From NCBI RefSeq assembly GCF_009828925.2, contig NZ_WUTY02000001.1, positions 1,704,492 to 1,768,491 on the forward strand: a stretch of DNA of 64,000 bases, given 5' to 3'. A program made the translations under genes and the position numbers. Shown here one piece after another: positions 1 to 7,666 of this stretch. The notes under the pieces are model-generated. The model was not told the origin of the DNA, searched no databases, and saw only the letters and a list, made by a program, of their open reading frames with translations. The stretch comes from Methylicorpusculum oleiharenae (GTDB lineage: Bacteria > Pseudomonadota > Gammaproteobacteria > Methylococcales > Methylomonadaceae). Numbering within the stretch: the stretch's first letter is position 1; every line of letters starts with the position of its first letter.

Positions 1-22
1 CGGGTTTGCAGCAGCTTTCTTC

Positions 23-841
23 ATGAAACCCTATACTTCCCGAGTGTCCGAAAAGAAACGATTGTCTGTCAATGATTTACAGGCTTTGAAAAACCGTGGC
101 GAAAAAATCAGTTGTCTGACTGCGTATGATGCCAGTTTCAGTACTGTTTTGGATAAAGCAGGCATAGAAGTCATTCTTGTCGGCGATTCACTGGGCATGG
201 TTTTTCAGGGACACGCTACTACATTGCCGGTTACGATGGATGATATGATTTATCACACCGCATGCGTCTCAAGAGGCTGTAACCGGGCGCTGGTGGTAGC
301 CGATTTGCCTTTTATGAGTTATACCAGCCTCTTGGCTGCTGCGGAAAATGCCGCACGACTGATTCAAGGCGGCGGCGCAAATATGATCAAGCTGGAAGGT
401 GCCCGGCCGGATGTGGTCGGTTTTCTCGTTGGTAATGGCGTGCCTGTGTGCGGACATCTGGGCTTGTTGCCGCAGTTTATTAATTGCCTGGGCGGGTATA
501 AAGTTCAGGGACGCGAGTTGCCTGATGCCGAGCGTATCATTTCGGATGCGGTATCATTGGAAAAAGCCGGAGCCGGTCTGTTGATACTGGAGTGCGTGCC
601 GGCCAGTCTTGCGCAAACCATTAGCCAGCAACTGAGCATTCCGGTGATCGGAATAGGCGCAGGCATTGACTGTGATGGTCAGGTTTTGGTGCTTTATGAT
701 ATTTTGAATATCGGTTCCGGCAGAAGACCGAAGTTCTCCAAAGATTTTATGGAAGGGGCTACTTCTATTGAAGAAGCTATTCATAATTATCATATTGCAG
801 TTAAAGAAGCCCGGTTTCCAACAATTGAACACAGTTATTAG
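23..841 (+). CDS. panB: 3-methyl-2-oxobutanoate hydroxymethyltransferase (ketopantoate hydroxymethyltransferase)
   Basis: PanB transfers a hydroxymethyl group from 5,10-methylene-tetrahydrofolate to alpha-ketoisovalerate, the first committed step of pantothenate (and so CoA) synthesis; it is a cytosolic TIM-barrel enzyme. The 272-residue length is normal. Visible family signatures include the N-terminal LTAYDASFS stretch, VGDSLGMV with the metal-binding Asp, a VADLPFMSY segment, and the IGIGAG phosphate/product loop near residue 212. The ATG at 23 precedes the conserved region by the usual distance. The stop is followed six bases later by panC, so the two are almost certainly co-transcribed. 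Any upstream gene lies outside the window. Identification is by direct recognition of family motifs and is supported by panC and panD next door. Confidence 0.97.
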   Translation: MKPYTSRVSEKKRLSVNDLQALKNRGEKISCLTAYDASFSTVLDKAGIEVILVGDSLGMVFQGHATTLPVTMDDMIYHTACVSRGCNRALVVADLPFMSYTSLLAAAENAARLIQGGGANMIKLEGARPDVVGFLVGNGVPVCGHLGLLPQFINCLGGYKVQGRELPDAERIISDAVSLEKAGAGLLILECVPASLAQTISQQLSIPVIGIGAGIDCDGQVLVLYDILNIGSGRRPKFSKDFMEGATSIEEAIHNYHIAVKEARFPTIEHSY

Positions 842-847
842 GGTGTT

Positions 848-1702
848 ATGCTAACCGTCTCATCGATTGCTGAACTAAGACCTCTGGTAAAAAAATGGCG
901 GCGTGAAGGAGATAGAATCGCTTTTGTGCCTACTATGGGCAATCTTCATGCAGGACATTTAAAGCTGGTAGACGAGGCGAGTAAAGCTGCTGAAAGAGTC
1001 ATAGTCAGTATTTTTGTCAATCCATCTCAGTTTGGTCCGGGAGAAGATTTTGCCAGTTATCCGCGTACCGAAGCCGATGATGCAAAAGCCTTGGCTTCTT
1101 GTTCGGTCGATGTGCTGTTTTTGCCCAGACCTGAGGCGATGTATGCCAAGGACCATGCTACTTCTATTGCAATAGATAAGCTGTCCACTTTGCATTGTGG
1201 TGTTTCAAGGCCTGGGCATTTTTCGGGTGTAGCTACCGTTGTTGCCAAGCTGTTTAATATTGTCCAGCCGGATATCGCTTTTTTTGGGGAAAAAGATTTC
1301 CAGCAATTAACAATTATCCGGCGGATGGTTCGTGATTTGAATTTTGATGTCGAGATAAGAAGTGTCGCAACCGTCAGAGAGCCAGATGGCCTGGCTATGA
1401 GTTCGCGAAACAATTATCTTTCTGCAGAACAAAGAACATGTGCTCCGGAGTTATACCGACTATTGTGTTCCGCCCGAGATAAAGCGCAACAACCCGACAG
1501 TCAGTTGGGTGAAATACAGAGGGAAGCCATGGCTACGCTAAAGTCCTTTGGATTTGAGCCGGACTATGTGAGTTTTTGCCGAACCTATGATCTTGAACCG
1601 GCATCTGAACAAGATGTTGAATTAGTTTTGCTGGCGGCGGCAAAACTGGATAAAACACGGTTAATTGATAATTTGAGATTTTCAAGGTATGCTCGTCATT
1701 AA
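848..1702 (+). CDS. panC: pantothenate synthetase (pantoate--beta-alanine ligase)
   Basis: PanC condenses pantoate with beta-alanine using ATP through a pantoyl-adenylate intermediate. The 284-residue protein shows the nucleotidyltransferase HIGH-type motif in its N-terminus (PTMGNLHAGH, about residues 28-37), the FVNPSQFGPGEDFASYPR substrate loop, FFGEKDFQQL near residue 145, and the KMSKS-like MSSRNNYL segment near residue 184. The length agrees with the family. It sits six bases behind panB and ahead of panD, so the full ketopantoate-to-pantothenate branch except ketopantoate reductase is present here; the reductase must be encoded elsewhere or replaced by another reductase. Confidence 0.97.
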   Translation: MLTVSSIAELRPLVKKWRREGDRIAFVPTMGNLHAGHLKLVDEASKAAERVIVSIFVNPSQFGPGEDFASYPRTEADDAKALASCSVDVLFLPRPEAMYAKDHATSIAIDKLSTLHCGVSRPGHFSGVATVVAKLFNIVQPDIAFFGEKDFQQLTIIRRMVRDLNFDVEIRSVATVREPDGLAMSSRNNYLSAEQRTCAPELYRLLCSARDKAQQPDSQLGEIQREAMATLKSFGFEPDYVSFCRTYDLEPASEQDVELVLLAAAKLDKTRLIDNLRFSRYARH

Positions 1703-1821
1703 TTGAGAGTGGGTATGTGATGTTGTCTGTTAAGAGTGATAAGCCGATATGAGTTTTTTGTTGTAGGCGATCACTTATTCGGGAATAATTTACGGTTTAT
1801 TTAAAATTTATTTGTTCGATT

Positions 1822-2202
1822 ATGCAAACAACAATGCTAAAAGCCAAATTGCACAGGGCTACAGTTACTTTTTCGGAGCTGGGTTATGAGGGTTCCTGTG
1901 CTATAGACAGTAAAATTTTGGATTATGCGGGTATCAGAGAATACGAACAAATTCAAATTTACAATATCAATAATGGCCAGCGCTTTACGACTTATGCTAT
2001 TCGCGCTGAGGCAGGTTCCGGCATTTTCTCTGTGAATGGTGCTGCTGCTCGTCTGGCTTGTCCGGGCGATCTGATCATTGTGTGTGCGTACGCGATTTTG
2101 GATCAGCAGGAGTTGGCTGCATTCAAGCCAACACTGGTTTATTTCAATGATAAAAATGAAATCATTCGAACCGGTAACGCGATTCCCGTCCAAGCGGCTT
2201 GA
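1822..2202 (+). CDS. panD: aspartate 1-decarboxylase proenzyme
   Basis: PanD makes the beta-alanine used by PanC. It is a pyruvoyl enzyme that self-cleaves between Gly24 and Ser25; this site is visible as YEGSCAID with Ser at position 25 when translation starts at 1822, exactly as in the 126-residue Escherichia coli protein, which begins with a similar short extension before its own internal Met. An internal Met at codon 5 (1834) is an alternative start. The gap of 119 bases after panC contains no ORF and could hold its own promoter, but the strand and order suggest a panBCD unit. The conserved [10 protein letters not shown] and SVNGAAARL segments are intact. Confidence 0.96.
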   Translation: MQTTMLKAKLHRATVTFSELGYEGSCAIDSKILDYAGIREYEQIQIYNINNGQRFTTYAIRAEAGSGIFSVNGAAARLACPGDLIIVCAYAILDQQELAAFKPTLVYFNDKNEIIRTGNAIPVQAA

Positions 2203-2344
2203 TGCGCGTCAATTTGAGCGGTTCTCGGGTTTTTAACTCATTCATTAAAACTTCATTACTTTAATCGCGCCATCCTTTTCTACCATTGGCTTGATAAGTC
2301 ACTGATAGCGAAAGTTTCACGGGTTGATCAGAGCTTGTCTTCTG

Positions 2345-2379
2345 CGTGTTTCCACCTGATTTCAGGGGTTGGAAACACG
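2345..2379. repeat. strong stem-loop between panD and fliW
   Basis: A perfect 10-bp outer stem (2345-2354 with 2370-2379) encloses a second 5-bp stem (2355-2359 with 2362-2366). It lies between the converging ends of panD (plus) and fliW (minus), where a bidirectional transcription stop would be expected. No T-run follows on either strand, so it is not a classical intrinsic terminator; it may act as an RNA 3'-end stabiliser or simply be a palindromic repeat. Confidence 0.5.
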
Positions 2380-2407
2380 GTGGAGGCAATGGTCTATCCC
2401 TTTGTTC

Positions 2408-2869
2408 TTATAGCTCACCAGCGTTTGCCATTTCATTTTTTTCGAACACGGTGATGGACTGTTCAATTTCTGACAAGTTTTTTTGAATAGCAACTCTTTC
2501 GGCGCTGTTGATAAGCAAAGGCGATTTGATGGAGCCTCTTATTGCCGGTTTTCCGGCTTCTTGAGCATCCGCTCCGGTATGCAAGAGAATCAGGATAATT
2601 AAATCGTCCATGTTTTCCAGTTTTAGCAAAGCCTGCTCTTCGTCGCTAATAACGAAACTGTAGCTGATATTGAAATTGGCCGGGTTTGCGACAGAGAACG
2701 TCAAATTTTCGTCATCAATGGATTGCAACCAGTAAATGATGGGGTTTTGTTCCTGATGAAAGAGTTTGAATCTTGTCTGGTTTTCGAAACCGGGGATGCC
2801 TTTGGGGAAAGTGATGAGGGTGGCCGGGTCGATCTGTTGTTCGCCGAGAAAACTTGATTTAATTTCCAT
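2408..2869 (-). CDS. fliW: FliW-family flagellar assembly / CsrA-antagonist protein
   Basis: FliW binds the RNA-binding regulator CsrA and, where studied, flagellin, coupling flagellin translation to export. The 153-residue protein has the typical start (conserved FPKGIPGFE near residue 23), the FSVANP segment and the LHTGAD... region of the family, and family-typical length. What is odd is the setting: there is no csrA, fliC or other flagellar gene beside it; its neighbours are a lipoprotein gene and panD. Homologous FliW proteins are usually adjacent to csrA or flagellin genes. Family membership is recognised from the N-terminal GIPGFE motif; the role here is inferred. Confidence 0.8.
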   Translation of the reverse strand: MEIKSSFLGEQQIDPATLITFPKGIPGFENQTRFKLFHQEQNPIIYWLQSIDDENLTFSVANPANFNISYSFVISDEEQALLKLENMDDLIILILLHTGADAQEAGKPAIRGSIKSPLLINSAERVAIQKNLSEIEQSITVFEKNEMANAGEL

Positions 2870-2933
2870 AGTATGATGCCGTTTGTTAATAATATCGTAA
2901 TGAGATTATAGCCGTTGATTGAGTAACCGCTAC

Positions 2934-3098
2934 CAGCAATTCCCAGTTTGAACTTTTATGTAGCTTTGAGGGGAGGCGTAAGCCTTGCGTTGAGCGCCGT
3001 AAACCTATCCATGAGGGCTTGACGGCAGTATCTCTGCTGCCGACATCCCCGCAAAGCTTACTCCTGCCCTTTTTTATCATCAAACCGGGAGTTGCTGA
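2934..3098 (+). repeat. MITE-like palindromic element, family A, copy 1
   Basis: This is a non-coding element of about 165 bp bounded by imperfect terminal inverted repeats (CAGCAATTCCCAGTTTGA at the left, its near-complement at the right, about 15 of 17 positions matching). The interior contains nested palindromes around CGTAAGCCTTGCG and GGCAG...CTGCC. The nine bases just outside each end are similar (AACCGCTAC left, AACCGCTCT right), as expected for a decayed target-site duplication. Related copies or fragments are at 9731-9890, 22839-23003, 31489-31638 and 50966-51006. It separates fliW from the upstream lipoprotein gene. Confidence 0.75.
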
Positions 3099-3136
3099 AC
3101 CGCTCTCTGAGCCAGCCAAATCAGTTAACTGTCTGC

Positions 3137-3403
3137 TTATTTTTGATAATCTTCATAATAGTCCTTTTGGACATCATAAATGAAGCTGTCTGTGCCATCG
3201 CGAATATCGTACATCAAGCCGTAAGCGCCCCGTTCGGTATCTCTCATAAAACCGTAAATCGAGCTGAAAAATCCTACCGCTTCTTCTCGTGAGCTAAGGG
3301 CTTCAGTAGAAGCGGCCTGATCGTTTATGTTTTGGTTTTGTGTTGCGCAGGACAATGTTGTGCAACCCAGTAGCAGGATAATCACCGGACGATAAAATCG
3401 CAT
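3137..3403 (-). CDS. small putative lipoprotein, unknown function
   Basis: An 88-residue protein begins with a short positively charged end, a hydrophobic stretch and two candidate lipobox cysteines (LLGC at residue 14, TLSC at residue 19), so it is probably an outer- or inner-membrane lipoprotein. The rest is acidic, aromatic and Tyr-rich (SIYGFMRDTERGAYGLMYDIRDG), with no domain I recognise. It is a monocistronic minus-strand gene between the BASS transporter operon and the family-A repeat. Coding appears genuine because of the intact signal sequence and consistent codon use. Confidence 0.6.
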   Translation of the reverse strand: MRFYRPVIILLLGCTTLSCATQNQNINDQAASTEALSSREEAVGFFSSIYGFMRDTERGAYGLMYDIRDGTDSFIYDVQKDYYEDYQK

Positions 3404-3511
3404 AAAAGCTCCTTTTTTCAGATATTCACTTTCCCAGCAATAAAAAGACCAACTGTTCTAATTCATTGATAATTAAATAAATTAAGGGTCAGGTGATGCG
3501 GGTGGTCATCC

Positions 3512-4420
3512 TCAAGCGTCATATTTTCGCCATATCATGGCGGCAAGCGAGCCTGATAGGTTATGCCAAATACTGAACAAGGCGCCGGGAAGTGCCGCTG
3601 CGCTGGAAAAATAAGTAACGGCCAATGCAACACTTAGCCCTGAATTTTGCATGCCAACTTCAATGCTGGCTGTTCGGCAGGTCTGTGTGTCATAGCGCAG
3701 CAGCCATGGAATCGCATACCCAGCCAGCATGCCGCCTATATTATGAAGAGCAACTGCCGCCAACAAAGTGTGCCCCATGTTTTTTATTTGCGGTTGATTA
3801 AGCGACACAATCACGGCAATGATGATGACGATGGCCAGACTGGCCATTAGCGGTAAAAAGTGATGGATTGTGTTTATCCGTTTATGAAAAAGCGTATTAA
3901 GCATAGTACCCAGCATGACGGGAATCATGACCAACTCTAACAGGCTTTTCATCAAGTCGGGGAAGGGCGGGCTGATCGACTGATCCATAAAAACCAGGGT
4001 GAGCAGCGGTGTCATAAAAATAGCAGCTACCGTTGACGACAAGGTCATCAGAATGGACAGGGCTACATTGCCTCTGGCCAGATAGCAGATCACGTTGGAT
4101 GCGGTTCCGCCGGCACTGCAGCCAACCAGCATCATGCCCGCTGACTGTTCATTCGTCAGGTTGAATGATCCTGAAAGCAGCCAGGCCAGCAGCGGCATCA
4201 CTGTAAACTGTATAGCCATGGTCAATAAAATGATGCCGGGATATTTTAAAGTGTCCTGAAAATGTCTCCAGGTCAGGGTCAATCCCATGGTAAACATAAT
4301 CAATGACAGCAACGGAACAATCATCTGTTTGCCGGAAATGAACAGGTCGGGATAAAAATAAGCGGTGCAAGACAGGATGGCAGCCCATAACGGGAAAAGA
4401 TTAACCAAGCGGTGAATCAT
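3512..4420 (-). CDS. bile acid:sodium symporter (BASS/SBF) family transporter
   Basis: A 302-residue, very hydrophobic protein with about nine to ten membrane segments. It shows BASS-family signatures: an early FTMGLTL segment near residue 43, then the conserved GCSAGGTASNVICYLARGNVALS crossover region near residues 100-122, and a C-terminal IEVGMQNSGLSVALA helix near residue 253. Bacterial members carry organic anions, including 2-keto acids, with sodium. Its ATG overlaps the stop of the mxaL-like gene (ATGA), so it is translationally coupled as the third gene of that operon. The substrate is unknown; pantoate-type acids are possible for some relatives, but nothing here fixes it. Confidence 0.88.
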   Translation of the reverse strand: MIHRLVNLFPLWAAILSCTAYFYPDLFISGKQMIVPLLSLIMFTMGLTLTWRHFQDTLKYPGIILLTMAIQFTVMPLLAWLLSGSFNLTNEQSAGMMLVGCSAGGTASNVICYLARGNVALSILMTLSSTVAAIFMTPLLTLVFMDQSISPPFPDLMKSLLELVMIPVMLGTMLNTLFHKRINTIHHFLPLMASLAIVIIIAVIVSLNQPQIKNMGHTLLAAVALHNIGGMLAGYAIPWLLRYDTQTCRTASIEVGMQNSGLSVALAVTYFSSAAALPGALFSIWHNLSGSLAAMIWRKYDA

Positions 4421-5292
4421 GGCTTTTGGGTGAACCGGTTTACTGCGTAGGGGCTGATTAACAAGAGTAGAGACAAGGCTGCCAGCAACCCTGCTATTGG
4501 ATAATTGACCGGCTGTTTTTGCAAGAGGCTGGATGATTTCAATGCGCTGAGCAGTTTATCCGCGTCTTCCAGATGGTGATACGATAATCCTGTGATAACC
4601 GCCAACCTCTGTAAGTAGTGTTCCTGAACTGCGGTGAGATAATTTCCGTTTGTCTCGTTGTTGGCTTGACGGCGTCCTTCTGCTTCTGATTGCTGCCAGA
4701 ACCCAAACTGTTGGTTTTGATTATCCAGTTTGGGAATGGGGACTGCCTCCAGATTGCCGGTGCCAACGATCAATCCGGGTATTTTCCCTGCTTCCATTTG
4801 AAAAAACGGTTCTTTGGCTGATTTTGGTGTTTGCTGGCCATCGGTAAAAAATACCAGACCGGGCTTTGACTCCAGTTTCTGAATGTCACTTAAACTGGTA
4901 TAGATTCCTCGGGCGATATGACTGTCTGCAGCCCAGGCCATGCGCCAGTCAATTTTTGCGAGACTTTCATTTATTGCTGCGTAATGAGCGCAAAGTTCCA
5001 AAGGCTCAAACAACAAAAATATATTTTTGGTCGAAAAGACCCCTAAACCTATTTTAGAGTCACAGGGCAGTCCGGCAAGGACTTCTTTCAATGCTGCTTT
5101 CACAAAAGACAAACGATCCGCGGGCTTGTTTTCGACATGATAATCCTGCGCATTCATGCTTTGCGTGATGTCAATGACCAGCATCATGTTGTAAGTGTCT
5201 TGCTGCAACTTGACCTGCGGATTGAAAAGCGCCCACGTCAGCAGTGCGATGGCAACCGCCGGACACCAAAGTCTAAAATCCCGGTAAATCAA
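4417..5292 (-). CDS. mxaL: MxaL-like von Willebrand factor A domain protein
   Basis: A 291-residue protein with an N-terminal membrane helix (about residues 8-25), a VWA domain and a C-terminal helix (about residues 265-285). The metal-ion-dependent adhesion motif appears as DITQSM near residue 40, and FFTDGQ near residue 150 is the later VWA Asp. The stretches LPCDSKIGLGVF and IDWRMAWAADS match what I recall of MxaL, an accessory protein needed to mature methanol dehydrogenase or insert its calcium. It overlaps both neighbours by four bases (ATGA). No mxaF, mxaI or other mxa genes are present, so this is a detached paralogue or a partner for another quinoprotein dehydrogenase. A general BatA/BatB-like VWA protein is the alternative. 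Confidence 0.65.
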   Translation of the reverse strand: MIYRDFRLWCPAVAIALLTWALFNPQVKLQQDTYNMMLVIDITQSMNAQDYHVENKPADRLSFVKAALKEVLAGLPCDSKIGLGVFSTKNIFLLFEPLELCAHYAAINESLAKIDWRMAWAADSHIARGIYTSLSDIQKLESKPGLVFFTDGQQTPKSAKEPFFQMEAGKIPGLIVGTGNLEAVPIPKLDNQNQQFGFWQQSEAEGRRQANNETNGNYLTAVQEHYLQRLAVITGLSYHHLEDADKLLSALKSSSLLQKQPVNYPIAGLLAALSLLLLISPYAVNRFTQKP

Positions 5293-5912
5293 GGCCCGCC
5301 CTCAGGTATCCCCGGCATGATCGCATGAACGCTGCTTTTATGGCCTTGCCAATCAGATTTTTCTTCTTCCTTGGCGGGGGGGCGAATCCGCAAAGCATAT
5401 TCCAGATTAAAGCGCGCCTGCCAATGATCAGGTTGTTTGCTGAGTACCTGTCTAAGGTATTGCTCGGTTAAATCCAAAAGAGTATTGATTTGGCTGTATT
5501 CCCAAATACCTTTTGATTTCCAGAGTTTACTGGCCTGTTGAAGATAGATCACGCCCATGTTGTATTGAACCTTCAATTGGAAGTTATCATTCCCCTGGTG
5601 TTCAATTTGTAAATAAAGGCGCAAAGCTTCCTGATAGTCACCTTGATCATTCAAATAACGTGCTTTTGCAAACAGAACTTCGGGTGGCAAATCCGTATCT
5701 GAAGAGCTGATTTTTTCAGGATTTTCGATCAGATCATTTAATCGCCATATCATTCTGATCTGATTAAGTTCATTTAGCGCGAAACCGGCCAAGATTAGAA
5801 AAACCAGCCAGGCAATAAAAGGATGAAATGAGGTGTATTGAGTTAACTTTTTTTGAGGATTCAGGGATGGCATTAATGCGAAAAAGCAAATGATAAGTAA
5901 ATTTGCTGTCAA
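5289..5912 (-). CDS. mxaK: MxaK-like membrane-anchored TPR protein
   Basis: A 207-residue protein with one N-terminal membrane helix (about residues 32-48) followed by TPR-like helices (LFAKARYLNDQGDYQEALRLY; VQYNMGVIYLQQASKLW; HWQARFNLEYALRI). This layout, directly upstream of and overlapping an MxaL-like VWA protein, is that of MxaK in methanol-dehydrogenase operons. The longest reading starts with TTG at 5912; an ATG at codon 14 (5873) is an alternative, and neither has a clear ribosome-binding site. A TATAAT-like box sits only about 10 bases ahead of the TTG, which favours the ATG start. The assignment is by architecture and context rather than by a decisive motif. Confidence 0.55.
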   Translation of the reverse strand: MTANLLIICFFALMPSLNPQKKLTQYTSFHPFIAWLVFLILAGFALNELNQIRMIWRLNDLIENPEKISSSDTDLPPEVLFAKARYLNDQGDYQEALRLYLQIEHQGNDNFQLKVQYNMGVIYLQQASKLWKSKGIWEYSQINTLLDLTEQYLRQVLSKQPDHWQARFNLEYALRIRPPAKEEEKSDWQGHKSSVHAIMPGIPEGGP

Positions 5913-6082
5913 TTAAAGCATATTATAAGAACTGTACAAGCAGATTCACCTGTGCATTTACAATCTTTTAAAAAAATCCGAGAGTTAGTTATTTATTTAT
6001 ATAAAAATCAGTTGCTTGGTGTTTGTGTCCACCGGTCAAATGATAAACATTTAACGGTTGCAATATGCAGCGCAATGAATTT

Positions 6083-7225
6083 TTAATGAGATAGAGGCCA
6101 AAAACGGTCCGGTTGGGTAGCAACGTTTTTAAGACGGTGAGTGGCATTTTTAATTTTAAACGCCACCGATTCATCAGTGACTCGTTGTCTTGGATTTGCG
6201 AGGGGCTTGCCTAGAGGATTAAGAAGGCTGAGCACTTGGGTAGAGTCTGAATCAACAGGCGCTCTTTTTAAAACAATCCCGGTTTCGCCATTGGCTAATA
6301 CAACGAAAGTGCCGGGCGGATAAATGCCGATTTCTTTGATCAGAAGATGGGCAAGTGATTCATCTACGGCGCTTCCCCGCTGTAAAAAAATGTCACGCAA
6401 GGCTTTTTTTACATAAAAGCCGTCGCGGTAAGACCGGGGTAAAATCATCGCACTGTAAATATCGGTAAGTGACAAAATTCGGGCTGCGATCGGGATTGAA
6501 TCGCCTGATAAACCTACCGGATAACCATTACCGTCGATACGTTCGTGGTGATTATGTACGGCATTCAACCAGTCCGCATTGTTAATGCCGGCTTTTTGCA
6601 GCAAGGCACGGCCCAATTCCGGATGAGCTTTGATGATGCCTCGTTGCTGGTCCGAGAGGGGAGCGGCTTGATTCGCCAGTTTTTTTTGGAGCTCCAGCAT
6701 TCCGATATTTTGGGTAAGTGCGGAGGCGATAAAGATTTTTCTATCGTCTTCATTCAGTTGTTTTCGTTTTCCCAGTAGTTCCGTCAAAACGGCGCTAAGC
6801 AGTGGATGAATATGGGAGTAACTAAAACTTTGATCCAGCAGGATGGTTCCCAGAACTGCATCGCATTGATTGTTGCAGAGCCTTTGGATGACGGCGGCTA
6901 AATCCAGAAAGTGATTTGAATAATCATCAGGCGTGTTCCCATGAATCTTGTCGAACAACTCTCTGAGTGTTTTGCCTAATAATTTCAGCGTATCATGTGT
7001 TGTGCCTTTAAAAAACTTACCGTCGTTCGGGGGTCTTGGTTTTTCAATAGGCTGAGCAGTGAAACCGAGCCGAAAAATACCCTGAGACAAAAGTATTTGC
7101 TTTTGCTTCTCGGAATTGAGCATATAGCCTTTATCGAGCAGTAACTGACCTTCTTCATCATAAACGGCCCATTCCAGCGGAATGCCGATTAATAAATCAC
7201 TTTCGAGGATTTTTATTTTTTCCAT
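6083..7225 (-). CDS. degenerate HD-GYP domain protein
   Basis: HD-GYP proteins hydrolyse cyclic di-GMP. This protein of about 380 residues has an N-terminal region typical of the family (LLIGIPLEWAVYDEEGQLLLDKGYML), then the phosphohydrolase fold with HHERIDGNGYP near residues 226-236 intact. The metal-binding HD doublet, normally in a L(L)HDIGK context, reads LTQNIGM here (about residues 170-176), so both metal ligands and the following Lys are gone. The protein is therefore probably catalytically dead or altered and may act as a c-di-GMP receptor or partner. TTG at 7237 would add four residues; ATG at 7225 is the more natural start. Confidence 0.85.
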   Translation of the reverse strand: MEKIKILESDLLIGIPLEWAVYDEEGQLLLDKGYMLNSEKQKQILLSQGIFRLGFTAQPIEKPRPPNDGKFFKGTTHDTLKLLGKTLRELFDKIHGNTPDDYSNHFLDLAAVIQRLCNNQCDAVLGTILLDQSFSYSHIHPLLSAVLTELLGKRKQLNEDDRKIFIASALTQNIGMLELQKKLANQAAPLSDQQRGIIKAHPELGRALLQKAGINNADWLNAVHNHHERIDGNGYPVGLSGDSIPIAARILSLTDIYSAMILPRSYRDGFYVKKALRDIFLQRGSAVDESLAHLLIKEIGIYPPGTFVVLANGETGIVLKRAPVDSDSTQVLSLLNPLGKPLANPRQRVTDESVAFKIKNATHRLKNVATQPDRFWPLSH

Positions 7226-7522
7226 AGCTTGATTCAAACGAAAAATTCACGTTCCTAAGTCTTAAAGTCATCAGTACCGCTTATAATTCACTTACCCCTT
7301 GAACAATGCCCTTGTTAAGGCTTTGGAAGGTTGTCATTCATATCTCCAAAGGCCGAAAAATCCGCTTTAAGGATTTTTGAGTAAAAAATACGGTCATTGT
7401 GAGGTGGAGCAGAATGAATTCTAAAATGTTAAGTTTAGCGGCATTTATTAACATTTGAAGAATCAAACTGGAATTTTACAGCGCTTAATGAGCGTTCAAA
7501 ATAAAACGAGGTTTAGAAAGAT
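7226..7522. other. divergent intergenic region with no recognised gene
   Basis: This is the shared upstream region of the HD-GYP gene (minus) and the stress cluster (plus). I see no coding potential. An imperfect palindrome (CCTTAAGG-like, around 7315-7380) and AT-rich stretches suitable for promoters occur, but I cannot assign a sigma factor. It probably contains promoters for both directions. Confidence 0.4.
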
Positions 7523-7666
7523 ATGTCCGGATTTTTCAGAAAATTGCTTGGTTTCATCTTGTTGGTGGCCACTGTCGGGCTGGTGACCTGTCAGTCTATG
7601 GTCAAGGCCGAGTCTGTAGATACGTTGACCGTAAATAACTCACCTTTAATACGCGGAATTCAATAA
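7523..7666 (+). CDS. 47-residue small membrane/lipoprotein-like protein
   Basis: An ATG at 7523, preceded by a GAGG motif about 11 bases upstream, opens a 47-codon frame that ends with TAA overlapping the ATG of the XpaC-like gene (shared base 7666). The product has a basic N-terminus (SGFFRK), a hydrophobic run (LLGFILLVATVGLVT) and a Cys at residue 23 in an LVTC context that could be a lipobox, then a short polar tail. The one-base overlap and signal-peptide-like composition argue that it is a real translated gene feeding the downstream stress cluster. I do not recognise a family. Confidence 0.55.
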   Translation: MSGFFRKLLGFILLVATVGLVTCQSMVKAESVDTLTVNNSPLIRGIQ

